A stretch of 64,000 bases of DNA from Nitrosococcus halophilus Nc 4 (GTDB taxonomy: Bacteria; Pseudomonadota; Gammaproteobacteria; Nitrosococcales; Nitrosococcaceae), in contig NC_013960.1 in NCBI RefSeq assembly GCF_000024725.1, positions 828,261 through 892,260 of the forward strand, given 5' to 3'. Both the position numbers and the translations under genes were made by a program. Positions 8,507 through 16,982 of this stretch are shown here, one piece after another. The notes under the pieces are model-generated. The model saw only the letters and a list, made by a program, of their open reading frames with translations. It had not been told where the DNA came from and did not search any database. Position 1 is the first letter of the stretch. Each line of letters begins with the position of its first letter.

Positions 8507-9796
8507 ATGGAATCTTATTCGATGAGCATCTCCGAGGAGCAAGCGAAAGAAGTCTCTTCCCTGAAAATTCCTGGTTATAGGATCCAGAGGATGATTGGTC
8601 AGGGGGGGATGGCGAAGGTTTATCTTGCTATCCAGGAGTCCCTGGAGCGAAAGATTGCCCTTAAGATCATGACGCCTCCCCTTGATATCGACCATTCATT
8701 GTGTGAGCGGTTCTTAAAGGAGGGGAAGATTGTCGCCCAATTAAGCCATCCGAGTATCATCACCGTGTATGACGTCGGTTGTTTTGGTAACCATTACTAT
8801 ATGGCTATGGAGTATCTTGGCGGAGCCAATCTTAAGCAACGTATCCAGCAGCAAGCCCCTGTGGTCTGCCCTTTGAAGATTATCCGCCAAGTTGCCAGTG
8901 CCTTGGGTTATGCCCATGCTCATGGATTTGTTCACCGGGATGTCAAGCCGGCCAATATCCTCTTTAAGGAAGATGGCACTGCAGTTCTGACTGATTTCGG
9001 TATCGCTAAACCACTGACCGCCCACACTCAGCTGACTGCGGTGGGTTTCTGTGTTGGAACACCCGAATACATGAGCCCGGAGCAAGCGACGGGCAAAAAG
9101 CTGGATGGACGTTCCGATCTTTACAGCCTAGGAGTGGTGTTCTACGAGATGCTGACGGGCCAGAAACCTTTTATAGGAGATGATGCGATTGCTACGATTT
9201 TGATGCATGCGCAAAGCCCTATCCCCAGTTTACCTTCCCAGTTTGCCATCTATCAGCCCCTTGTAGAGCATTTGTTGGCTAAAGATCCCCATGACCGATT
9301 TGAGGATGCGGAGGCATTAATCGCCTTCATTGATCATTTGTCTGGCCCTTCCGAGAAGGAACTACCTCAAAAAACCGGGACTTCACGCTGGTCCCCCACC
9401 CAAGTAATGCCGGGAGGGACTCGGGTATTGGTTGAGCCTAGTTCGGAGAAGAAATCGTCAACTTACAGGGCTAGGCGCTGGGCGATGGGGATCGGGTTGT
9501 TGGCTTTAGTCTTTTTGGGGATTTACCTTTTTCTTTCTCCCTCCCTGATAGGGCCTCAATCCAACGAACCTCTAAAGCAGGTGGAAGTATTTCCTAAAAA
9601 ATCTCAAGATCAGGAAAGAGTCGAGCACCTGCTTAATGTTGCTGAAGTCCACGCGGCAGTGGGGCGATTAACGGAACCTCCGGGCAGCAATGCCTACGAA
9701 GCTTACAAAATGGTGCTAGAAATTGATCCAGATAATGAACAGGCCCAAAAGGGGCTCCGGAAAATTGAAAATCTGAAGTCACAAAAACATGAATAG
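8507..9796 (+). CDS. membrane Ser/Thr protein kinase (Hanks type)
   Basis: A cytoplasmic Ser/Thr kinase anchored by one TM segment. The kinase domain spans about residues 24-280: glycine loop GQGGMAKV (31-38), Lys53 in ALKIM, catalytic HRDVK (143-147), DFG (163-165) and GTPEYMSPEQ activation-segment end. A TM helix lies at about 324-345. The short external tail (about 80 residues) has a TPR-like helix with 'YEAYKMVLEIDPDNEQAQKG'. The start could be 8507 or the ATG at 8522 (MSISEEQ); neither has an ideal ribosome site. With the PP2C at 14919 and the FHA proteins around it, it forms a complete write-erase-read set for Thr phosphorylation. Kinase targets are not shown by the sequence. Confidence 0.93.
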   Translation: MESYSMSISEEQAKEVSSLKIPGYRIQRMIGQGGMAKVYLAIQESLERKIALKIMTPPLDIDHSLCERFLKEGKIVAQLSHPSIITVYDVGCFGNHYYMAMEYLGGANLKQRIQQQAPVVCPLKIIRQVASALGYAHAHGFVHRDVKPANILFKEDGTAVLTDFGIAKPLTAHTQLTAVGFCVGTPEYMSPEQATGKKLDGRSDLYSLGVVFYEMLTGQKPFIGDDAIATILMHAQSPIPSLPSQFAIYQPLVEHLLAKDPHDRFEDAEALIAFIDHLSGPSEKELPQKTGTSRWSPTQVMPGGTRVLVEPSSEKKSSTYRARRWAMGIGLLALVFLGIYLFLSPSLIGPQSNEPLKQVEVFPKKSQDQERVEHLLNVAEVHAAVGRLTEPPGSNAYEAYKMVLEIDPDNEQAQKGLRKIENLKSQKHE

Positions 9797-10142
9797 ACTG
9801 AGCGGTTGTTCTATTATTTTCTCTAGGGAAAGAGGGAACTAATCTGTGGATAGGATCTCCCTTAAATTTAAGAGGCCTAGTTTTTGGGTATCATCTAATC
9901 GCCTAGTGTTTGTCATTATCCAACCATTTCCCGAATAGAAGTTCATTTATTTTGCAGTCAACTACGGGGGAGTTGTTTAATATCTTTATCCTTCAATCGG
10001 TTGGGAATGGCTAGCAATTATTGGCCCAGAAAATGCATGCCTCTTTTGAGTGAACGTACTGGATTTAAAGTCAGGCTGATTGCCCGGATAAAAGGGTGAT
10101 TGATCTTTTAAACCTCTATCCATTAAAAGCGGGGTTCCCGCT
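9797..10142 (+). other. gene-free leader with sigma-54-like promoter
   Basis: No supported gene in 346 bases. It holds a sigma-54-like site at 10021-10038 and a 12-base perfect palindrome CTTAAATTTAAG near 9865-9877 that could be an operator. A possible 30-codon frame from an ATG near 10008 overlaps the promoter and has no support. Confidence 0.6.
10021..10038 (+). promoter_or_regulatory. sigma-54 promoter candidate for the caspase-like gene
   Basis: TTGG-N9-TGCAT with GG at 10023-10024 and GC at 10035-10036 separated by 10 bases, matching the -24/-12 consensus. It lies 105 bases upstream of the GTG start at 10143. The same TTGG-N9-TGCAT pattern occurs at 14711 and, inverted, at 26579. Two sigma-54 activators are encoded within 18 kb. 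Confidence 0.6.
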
Positions 10143-12812
10143 GTGCTAAGCGTATTTCATTGCAGAAAAATTTCGTTATTGGTGGCGATGGCGCCGAGAC
10201 TTATTGCCTTTTCTTCAAAGGGATTACGCCCGCCGGTTTTAACGTTGATCGTGGCCTTAGGGGTGTTCCTGGGAGGATGTGCCGCAGGCTCGGCATCGGT
10301 ACAGGAGACAAAGGCTAACGCTGGTAACGCCGAGGAATTGTTGGTCGTTGACTGTTTGCTTCCCGGACAGGTCAGAAAACTCGGACGGCAGTTTACTTAT
10401 CTGACGGCCCGTCGGCCGATCAAAACCACCATCATAGATTGTGAAATCAGGGGTGGGGAGTATGTGGCCTATGACCGGGCAAATTATGCCACGGCCTTGA
10501 AAATCTGGCTTCCCAAGGCCCAAGAGGGTGATCCCGCGGCCCAAACTTATGTTGGTGAGATTTATGAAAAAGGGTTGGGCGTAAAGGCGGACTATGAGTT
10601 GGCTTTCCGCTGGTACCAAAAGGCTGCTGCCCAAGGTTACTCCCGAGCCCAGATCAATCTGGGTTATCTCTATGAGGCGGGTCTTGGGGTCCCGCGGGAC
10701 CTTACCACTGCCATGAATTGGTATCGGAGAGCCTCCGGGCTGACGGGGGGGGAGTTAGAGTTCGTTTCATCAATTGAAGCAGCGCAGCGTCAGGCAGTGA
10801 AAGAGGAAGCCGTAAGGCTGAAGGAAAATGTTGCCGAGTTGCAGGACCGGCTGCGCGAAGCCAGGGAAATCCTGGAGCGTCGTCAAGCGGAGTTGCAAAG
10901 AGCCGAGCAAGAACGAGAGCTCTTATTAAAGCAGCTTGAGGAAGAGATCTTATTGAAGCAAAAGCAGCTTGAAGAGCAAGGCCGTCTGCTTCCAACTCCC
11001 TCAGCGGAAAAAGCAAAGGACACACTAGATAAGGAAACCCGTGCCAAATTACAGGCTCAGTTACAGGAAGCACGACAAGAGCAACAGCGTTTAATTGAGC
11101 AGTTAGCGCAGCAGCAACTGGAGACAGCTGATTTGCGCCAGGTCTTGGAACAGACCCAGGAAAAGCTTGGGAAACGACGAGCTGAATTCCAAGCAGCGCA
11201 AACTCAACGTGAGCGGATGAAGGCGGAACTTGAACGCCTCGAGGCGGCAGCCGCTGGGAAAGATAAGGCGGCAGAGGTGGAGCGCCTCAAGGCAAAATTA
11301 AATCAGCTTCAAAGCGTGGTTAACACTCAAAAAGACAATATCACTTCATTGGAATCAACCTTCCAAGAGCAGCGTTCGAAGTTAGCAGAAAAATGGCGCC
11401 AGGAACAGCATAACACCCAGCAGCTACAACTTGCCCTGAATGAACGCAACGAAGAAATCAGGATATTGCAGAGTCAACTGGGTGATTTAGTGGCAGGCCA
11501 AGAAGATGCTTACGCAGAAATCAAGGCCCTGGAAGAAGAGTTATCCCGTCGGGATGCTAGAATTGAGCAGCAAAAGCGTGAGCTTGAGCAGCAGCAGCAA
11601 AAAATTGAGCAACTGATGGCGGAGGCGACGGTTCCGGAAGCCTCAGCAATGGCTGCCGTCGTAGAGACATCAGCGGTAGGGCCTTCTATCGAGATCATTG
11701 AACCCCCCTTGTCGGCTACCCGCGGCAATTTAAGTGCCCTCTTGCGTACTGCCGTATCGGAGATAGAACTTGTTGGCAAGGTGACGCCAAGAGATGATCT
11801 TTTATCTTTTCGCATTAATGACCAGGCCCAGGAGTTGCGGAAAAACGGATTATTCAAGCTGCATTTGCCCATACAACGACCAGAAACACCGGTAAGCATT
11901 GTCGCCATCGATAGTGGCGGAAACCGTACCGCTTTGGATTTCTCCATTGTTCCGGCAACCATTAAAGCCCAAAGGGCGGAGAGGGAAAAGTCCTCTGGGT
12001 TGGGATCGAAAGAGCTAAAAGCTATTGATTTTGGCAACTACTATGCCCTGATCATTGGTAATAACCACTACCAGCATCTTCCCGATCTGAAGGCGGCCCG
12101 TGAGGATGCTCAGGTTGTGGCCGATATACTGCAGTCAAAGTATGGTTTCAAAACAAAGGTGTTACTGGACGCAGATCGCTACGCCATTCTTTCCGCCCTG
12201 AACGAATTGCGGGAGAAACTGACGGAACAGGATAACTTCCTTCTCTACTATGCCGGGCATGGTCATTTGGAGAGTGCCAATTTACGAGGTTATTGGCTTC
12301 CCGTTGATTCTGAGTCGGATAGTAGCGCCAACTGGATCTCTAATGTCGCTATTACCGATATTCTCAATGTGATGGCTGCGAAGCATATATTGGTGGTTGC
12401 GGACTCCTGCTATTCAGGAGCGCTAACTCGCTCATCCCTTGCCCGCTTACAGACTGGAATGTCAGGAGAAACTAAAATAAAGTGGTTTAAAGTGATGGCC
12501 AAGACTAAAGCGCGCATTGCCTTGACATCAGGCGGCCTTAAACCGGTTCTGGATGCAGGCGCGGGGGATCACTCTATTTTTGCAAAGGCTTTTTTGGAAG
12601 TGCTCCAGGAGAATGACGATATCCTTGAAGGTTTTCGCTTATACAATGAGATACAAAAGCGTGTCGCCCGGGCGGCGGATGCCTTGGGGGTGGAGCAGGA
12701 TCCCCAGTATGTACCGATAAAATATGCCGGACACGAGGCGGGAGAATTTTTCTTCTTTCCGGCGCGGTTAGCTGCTGAGAACAAGCCTCGGTTGTTTGCC
12801 TATGCCCAATAG
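10143..12812 (+). CDS. lipoprotein with Sel1 repeats, coiled coil and caspase-like (C14) domain
   Basis: An 889-residue envelope protein. The signal peptide ends in the lipobox FLGGC (Cys46). Two or three Sel1-like repeats occupy about residues 110-200. A long Glu/Gln/Lys-rich coiled coil follows (about 220-500). A beta-rich segment (about 515-620) precedes a C14 caspase/metacaspase-like domain (about 630-880) with catalytic His706 in YYAGHG and Cys756 in DSCYSG. The start is GTG at 10143; an ATG at 10188 also leaves an intact signal. Caspase-like proteases usually cleave after Arg/Lys or Asp, but the specificity cannot be read here. A sigma-54-like promoter upstream suggests co-regulation with the exporter. 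A role in processing or quality control of exported material is speculation. Confidence 0.88.
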   Translation: MLSVFHCRKISLLVAMAPRLIAFSSKGLRPPVLTLIVALGVFLGGCAAGSASVQETKANAGNAEELLVVDCLLPGQVRKLGRQFTYLTARRPIKTTIIDCEIRGGEYVAYDRANYATALKIWLPKAQEGDPAAQTYVGEIYEKGLGVKADYELAFRWYQKAAAQGYSRAQINLGYLYEAGLGVPRDLTTAMNWYRRASGLTGGELEFVSSIEAAQRQAVKEEAVRLKENVAELQDRLREAREILERRQAELQRAEQERELLLKQLEEEILLKQKQLEEQGRLLPTPSAEKAKDTLDKETRAKLQAQLQEARQEQQRLIEQLAQQQLETADLRQVLEQTQEKLGKRRAEFQAAQTQRERMKAELERLEAAAAGKDKAAEVERLKAKLNQLQSVVNTQKDNITSLESTFQEQRSKLAEKWRQEQHNTQQLQLALNERNEEIRILQSQLGDLVAGQEDAYAEIKALEEELSRRDARIEQQKRELEQQQQKIEQLMAEATVPEASAMAAVVETSAVGPSIEIIEPPLSATRGNLSALLRTAVSEIELVGKVTPRDDLLSFRINDQAQELRKNGLFKLHLPIQRPETPVSIVAIDSGGNRTALDFSIVPATIKAQRAEREKSSGLGSKELKAIDFGNYYALIIGNNHYQHLPDLKAAREDAQVVADILQSKYGFKTKVLLDADRYAILSALNELREKLTEQDNFLLYYAGHGHLESANLRGYWLPVDSESDSSANWISNVAITDILNVMAAKHILVVADSCYSGALTRSSLARLQTGMSGETKIKWFKVMAKTKARIALTSGGLKPVLDAGAGDHSIFAKAFLEVLQENDDILEGFRLYNEIQKRVARAADALGVEQDPQYVPIKYAGHEAGEFFFFPARLAAENKPRLFAYAQ

Positions 12813-12841
12813 GGAATAGGCGTAAGCAAGAGTAAAAATCT

Positions 12842-12889
12842 GGGTTTCTCCTGCCACTTCATATTCCAGAAGCGGCAGGAGAAAATCCC
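12842..12889 (-). terminator. Rho-independent terminator between convergent genes
   Basis: A strong inverted repeat: TTTCTCCTGCC-x-CTTC pairs with GAAG-x-GGCAGGAGAAA across an 8-base loop, extended by GGG/CCC. Read on the minus strand it is followed by CAGATTTTT, so it terminates the barrel gene 14342-12921 best. It may also stop transcription of the caspase-like gene. Confidence 0.75.
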
Positions 12890-12920
12890 GAAAATGGCCG
12901 TTGGAATACAGAATAAGGCC

Positions 12921-14342
12921 TTACAGCTCCATGCGGGCGCCGATCATGAACATGTGGCTAGAGACGTCCTCCCGATCTAGCAAGACATCATAATTGAAAA
13001 AGGCTGAAACTCCTTTGGCAAAGGTGCCTGATACACCTACTCCAAAGGTATAAAAGTTTCTATCGGGGCCTTCAGTGACGATGTTAAACCGTTCCCGGGT
13101 AGGATCTTGTACAAAAGTGGTGGAGATATTTCGGCTGTCGTCTTCAAACTCATGGAACCATTCGCCCCGGATAAAGGGTTGCACCACCCCATGTTGGGTG
13201 CTGATAGCATAGGCAATTTGGGTGCCTACCACAGTGGTGACCGATTCAATATCTTGGTCTGAGTAGCGTACGCCCCAACCGAGAGGATCCTGTTCGTTGA
13301 ATGAATTGACTTCAAGATTGATATATTCACCGCGCACATAAGGGCTGATAGTTAAGGCATTGAGGGAAAAATCGTAGCCTGCACTAATAGCGGCACTGAA
13401 TTGATCACCGTCTGGGGAGGAGGTGGACTGGGTATTGACGACATCGCCTGGAACAGCGTAGCTGATGTTACGTATGGAGTCATAATTGATCTCGCCGTAA
13501 GTGGCGACCCAATCCAAATGAAAGCTATTGGTGGCATAGAAGGTTCCGTAAATGGAGCCACTATAGGAATCGCTGTCTAACTCTCCCCCTTCCCGATCGA
13601 AGTCGGTATCGGTGTTGAGGTAATTAAAGGCCAGGCCTAAAATAAAGTTATCAGTGAAGCGATAATCCACCCCGGCGACAACGCCTGAGCTCTCGAAATC
13701 AAAGCCGAGTTGATTGAAGGTGGAGTCCACATCACCAAAGCCGCCTAGGCCATTGATAAAAATTCCAAGGCGACTCCACATGTCCGAGCCGTCTGCGCTT
13801 GCTGCGCCACCCGTCCCATGGCCGGGGGACCAGGAAACAGCCGTAGGTTGTCCTTCCATGTTATAGGTTAGGAGCCCAGGAGCGCCGGTGCGCAAAGCAA
13901 ACAGGCGGTTGAACTGCATATTCCGCACCGCTTTGGTTGATTCGGTGCCTTGGCTGATAATTTGTTCCGGAGATACCCGTTGTAGGGCATTACGGACTTG
14001 ATCGGGGGCCTCTTGGGAGCCCCCCACCAAAGCATTACAGCGCTCCTGGAACTCTTGGCCAGCAACCCCTTGGGGACAGACAATACGGATGACCCTGTCC
14101 ATATTAGACTGGGTTGGATTGAGTCCGGGGGCGAGTGGTTCTGGTATTTGGAGTTGGGCCTGGGCTGGATTGCACAGTCCTGCGAGGGCTACCAAGGTGC
14201 CTAATTGGGGTAAAAGCCAAGATGGTGAGCATTTTTGCAATTTCCCCCCAGATAGGGAGTCCTTAGAAGTAGAGGTATGAAAAAAAACGTTGGTTAACAT
14301 AGTTCTTTTTGCTGTTGCTAGAGGTGGGTCAAATTTAACCAT
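12921..14342 (-). CDS. outer-membrane autotransporter-type beta-barrel protein
   Basis: A 473-residue outer-membrane protein. The ATG at 14342 has AAGGGGGG 5 bases upstream. An unusually long N-region (about 40 residues) precedes the signal core LVALAGLCNPAQA. A short alpha-helical/linker region (about 70-180) with two Cys is followed by an autotransporter-type barrel (about 195-473) of alternating amphipathic strands such as DYRFTDNFILGLAFNY and NFYTFGVGVSGTF. There is no recognisable large passenger, so it is a stand-alone barrel and is unlikely to be a classical type V secreted protein. It sits between the caspase-like and PP2C genes; whether it belongs to the export system is not shown. 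Confidence 0.8.
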   Translation of the reverse strand: MVKFDPPLATAKRTMLTNVFFHTSTSKDSLSGGKLQKCSPSWLLPQLGTLVALAGLCNPAQAQLQIPEPLAPGLNPTQSNMDRVIRIVCPQGVAGQEFQERCNALVGGSQEAPDQVRNALQRVSPEQIISQGTESTKAVRNMQFNRLFALRTGAPGLLTYNMEGQPTAVSWSPGHGTGGAASADGSDMWSRLGIFINGLGGFGDVDSTFNQLGFDFESSGVVAGVDYRFTDNFILGLAFNYLNTDTDFDREGGELDSDSYSGSIYGTFYATNSFHLDWVATYGEINYDSIRNISYAVPGDVVNTQSTSSPDGDQFSAAISAGYDFSLNALTISPYVRGEYINLEVNSFNEQDPLGWGVRYSDQDIESVTTVVGTQIAYAISTQHGVVQPFIRGEWFHEFEDDSRNISTTFVQDPTRERFNIVTEGPDRNFYTFGVGVSGTFAKGVSAFFNYDVLLDREDVSSHMFMIGARMEL

Positions 14343-14918
14343 TGTTCCCCCCTTATTGTTATCGTTGATGGCTGGAATTGCTATTGATCAACAGCCACCC
14401 CCTCTAGGTGAAGTCAGCACCTACCTATAGAATAGCTGGTATTTTGGAACGAGCCAGTGGTATAAAAAGTCTCTTACCTTTCCTCTTTATCATAGGTGAG
14501 AAAAGGCATTTTAAGAATACTACCGGCTCCTTTTTGATGCCATGAGATTTATTTTTATCCTTTAGAAAAACCAAAATACTCAGCATTCGCCATCATAGAG
14601 CGTTTCTCCCATGGCGACAATTAGCAATGGGGTTTTTAAGATCCTGTCTTTTTATTGAGATTTTGTGAATCACAGAGTTCAAAGCGCTATTAGAATGAGT
14701 TTTGATTTTTTTGGCATTAATTATGCATAAAAACAGGGGTGTCCCATCAGTCGCTATAGACAGGTGAATAGGCATTGAAGCCTCTTTTGCTTCCAGCAAG
14801 ATCAGACCTTTTAGCTCCTAATGGGATTTAGATTCATTCGTTTGATTTTTAATCATCTATTATTTAATTTTAAATTCAATAAACATTTCAGTACCTTCTC
14901 AGATAGGTGAAGTTTTCT
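14343..14918 (+). other. long intergenic control region
   Basis: A 576-base AT-rich divergent region between the barrel gene and the PP2C gene. It contains the sigma-54-like site at 14711-14728, an inverted repeat TAGGTG-N7-CACCTA near 14405-14425, and an inverted repeat CGCCAT-N17-ATGGCG near 14587-14617 upstream of that promoter. The minus-strand 68-codon frame here has no ribosome site or recognisable product and is not called. Confidence 0.5.
14711..14728 (+). promoter_or_regulatory. sigma-54 promoter candidate for the PP2C gene
   Basis: TTGG-N9-TGCAT with GG at 14713-14714 and GC at 14725-14726, ten bases apart. The -24 element TTGGCAT and -12 element ATGCAT agree well with the consensus TGGCAC-N5-TTGC. 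It lies about 190 bases upstream of the start codon and has the same form as the sites at 10021 and 26579. Confidence 0.6.
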
Positions 14919-15698
14919 ATGAGCAATAAAGGCGCACTCCATTGGCGCTCAGCTGCCCGAACCCACAAGGGTAAAATCCGCAAAATTAATGAGGATTCAT
15001 TTTTGGAGCAAAGCGACTATGGTATTTGGGCCGTTGCAGACGGGATGGGGGGGCATGCCGTTGGCGATGTCGCCAGTCAGATGGTAGTGAGTACCTTGGC
15101 TGAGATGCCGTACCAGTCCAATTTAGAAGCACTCGAGGCAGAAGTTCGACGTCGTTTACAAGAGGTTAATCACCGTTTACGAGAAGAAGCCGCTGCTCGC
15201 CAGGAACGAGTCATCGGTAGCACAGTCGTTGTATTGCTTGGCTACGGCCAGCGCTGTATCTATCTGTGGGCGGGAGATAGCCGGGTTTATCTTTTTCGCA
15301 ATGGAGGGTTGAGGCAACTATCCCATGATCATAGCCATGTGGAAGCACTTATTAGCCATGGCTTGCTTGACCGGAGGGAAGCCCAAAATCATCCCTCGGC
15401 AGGGGCGATTACCCGGGCGGTTGGTGCGGTTGATACCCTGGAGTTGGACAGGGGGGCCTTAGAAGTCAAAAGTGGTGATGTTTTTCTGCTATGTAGTGAT
15501 GGTCTCCATAATGAGGTGAGCGATGAAGATATTGGGGGAATATTGAGAGAGGAAAATTACCAGAAAAGTTCTGAAATGTTAGTGGATCTCGCCCTTAAGC
15601 GAGGGGGAAGAGATAATGTGACTGTGGTGGTGGTACTTGCCGAAGATCAAATGGATGGAACTAGAACCCTCTTGAATCCATTAATAGCAAACCCATAA
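14919..15698 (+). CDS. PP2C-family Ser/Thr protein phosphatase
   Basis: A metal-dependent phosphatase expected to remove phosphate from Ser/Thr of proteins modified by the kinase at 8507. It is 259 residues long from the ATG at 14919, which has GGTGA 8 bases upstream; a GTG at 14907 is less likely. PPM motifs are complete: RKINEDSF, VADGMGGH (metal Asp), LCSDGLHNEV (metal Asp) and GGRDNVTVVVV (metal Asp). No membrane segment is present, so it is cytoplasmic. It resembles PppA/Stp-type phosphatases in size. The gene converges on the sigma-54 activator gene with 21 bases between stops. Confidence 0.92.
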   Translation: MSNKGALHWRSAARTHKGKIRKINEDSFLEQSDYGIWAVADGMGGHAVGDVASQMVVSTLAEMPYQSNLEALEAEVRRRLQEVNHRLREEAAARQERVIGSTVVVLLGYGQRCIYLWAGDSRVYLFRNGGLRQLSHDHSHVEALISHGLLDRREAQNHPSAGAITRAVGAVDTLELDRGALEVKSGDVFLLCSDGLHNEVSDEDIGGILREENYQKSSEMLVDLALKRGGRDNVTVVVVLAEDQMDGTRTLLNPLIANP

Positions 15699-15719
15699 AG
15701 AACAGAGGGTTGAAAATTC

Positions 15720-16982
15720 TTACGCTTGGTTTTTGGAACGGAAATCTTTGGCACTTAACCCATGTTTTTTTAGAAGGGTCTGTAAATGGGAGCGATTCAT
15801 TCCAATTCGTTTGGCAAGCTCTGTCACCTTACCGTTCATCTCCTGAAGACTCCTTTCAAGGAAAAGTTTTTCAGCTTCATCGCTGGCTGCCTTTTTGACC
15901 TCGCTTAGAGAGCTTCCTGTCCCTAGCTTGTCAATAGCCACCGGTTGGGAGGATGCGCTTTGGGGGCGAATATAATCGGGTAAATGCTCATAATCGGCGG
16001 TTTCACCGGCTAGGCAAGAGAGGCGGAAGATGATATTGCGCAGTTCTCGAACATTGCCAGGGTAGCTGTAGTTTGATAAAAATGTTTTGAGTCGCGACGC
16101 CATCTTGATAGGCTGGCGGTTAAGTTTCTCCGCAGCCTCATCAATAAAATACTCAAAGAGTAATGCAATCTCATCTTGACGTTCTCGCAAAGGGGGCAGG
16201 GTAACATGGATGACACTGAGTCGATAAAATAAATCCTCACGGAATTTTCCCTGCTGACTCATCTCCCGTAGATTTCGGTTGGTGGCTGCTACGATTCGAG
16301 CGTCTACCTGGATGATTTCGTCAGAACCGACCCGTTGGACCTCATTGGATTGTAGTACCCGAAGCAGTTTGACCTGACCATGAAGGGGTAGCTCACCTAT
16401 CTCATCTAGAAAGATAGTTCCCCCGTCGGCACTCTCGAATTTTCCTTTACGGTCAGAGGTTGCCCCCGTAAAAGCGCCTTTTTTATGACCAAACAGTTCA
16501 GATTCGAGCAACTCTTGTGGGATTGCGCCGCAGTTGACAGAAATATAGGGTTTATCTGCCCTGCTTCCATTGGCATGGATAACTTTCGCCAACAACTCCT
16601 TCCCGGTACCACTCTCTCCCTCAATGAGTACGGGGAGATCCGTCGGCGCTGCTTTTTCAGCAATTTCCAGTGTTTCCAAGAGCTTTGGACTTTCACCAAA
16701 TACACCTTCAAAGACAAAGCTGCGATCTATTAAGGCTTGCCGCCGTTCTTTAGTCGGTAGGTTTACCCGCGCTTCAGCAGTGGCCGAGGCAGTCACGAAA
16801 CGTTCTTTATGTGACAGTCGCATGACTTCATCGCGCAAAGTATTACATTGGCTGAGGAGTTTTTGTATCTCGGGACGCTCTAACTTAGTCGCCCATCGCA
16901 GCGTGGAACGCAGAATTTCGATCTTCTCGATGAGACCACCATAGGAAATAGCCGAACTACCCTTGAGATTGTATAGCTTCAT
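15720..16982 (-). CDS. sigma-54-dependent transcriptional activator, no classical sensor domain
   Basis: An AAA+ enhancer-binding protein that remodels sigma-54 RNA polymerase. The 420 residues comprise about 90 N-terminal residues without receiver, GAF or FHA signatures but with helical character, a central AAA+ domain with Walker A GESGTGKE (122-129), the sigma-54 contact loop GAFTGA (169-174) and Walker B TIFLDE, and a C-terminal Fis-type helix-turn-helix (VTELAKRIGMNRSHLQTLLKK). Its start codon overlaps the stop of the C39 exporter gene (ATGA), so it is translationally coupled as the last gene of the export operon. This suggests feedback control of the operon or of the 10021/14711/26579 promoters. 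Confidence 0.93.
   Translation of the reverse strand: MKLYNLKGSSAISYGGLIEKIEILRSTLRWATKLERPEIQKLLSQCNTLRDEVMRLSHKERFVTASATAEARVNLPTKERRQALIDRSFVFEGVFGESPKLLETLEIAEKAAPTDLPVLIEGESGTGKELLAKVIHANGSRADKPYISVNCGAIPQELLESELFGHKKGAFTGATSDRKGKFESADGGTIFLDEIGELPLHGQVKLLRVLQSNEVQRVGSDEIIQVDARIVAATNRNLREMSQQGKFREDLFYRLSVIHVTLPPLRERQDEIALLFEYFIDEAAEKLNRQPIKMASRLKTFLSNYSYPGNVRELRNIIFRLSCLAGETADYEHLPDYIRPQSASSQPVAIDKLGTGSSLSEVKKAASDEAEKLFLERSLQEMNGKVTELAKRIGMNRSHLQTLLKKHGLSAKDFRSKNQA

Noticed and set aside
8507-8521. Firm choice of kinase start
   Set aside because: Neither 8507 nor 8522 has a well-placed ribosome site; the longer form is reported with this caveat.
14593-14799. Minus-strand 68-codon frame in the PP2C upstream region
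   Set aside because: No ribosome site, no leader or domain pattern, and it overlaps the sigma-54-like promoter.
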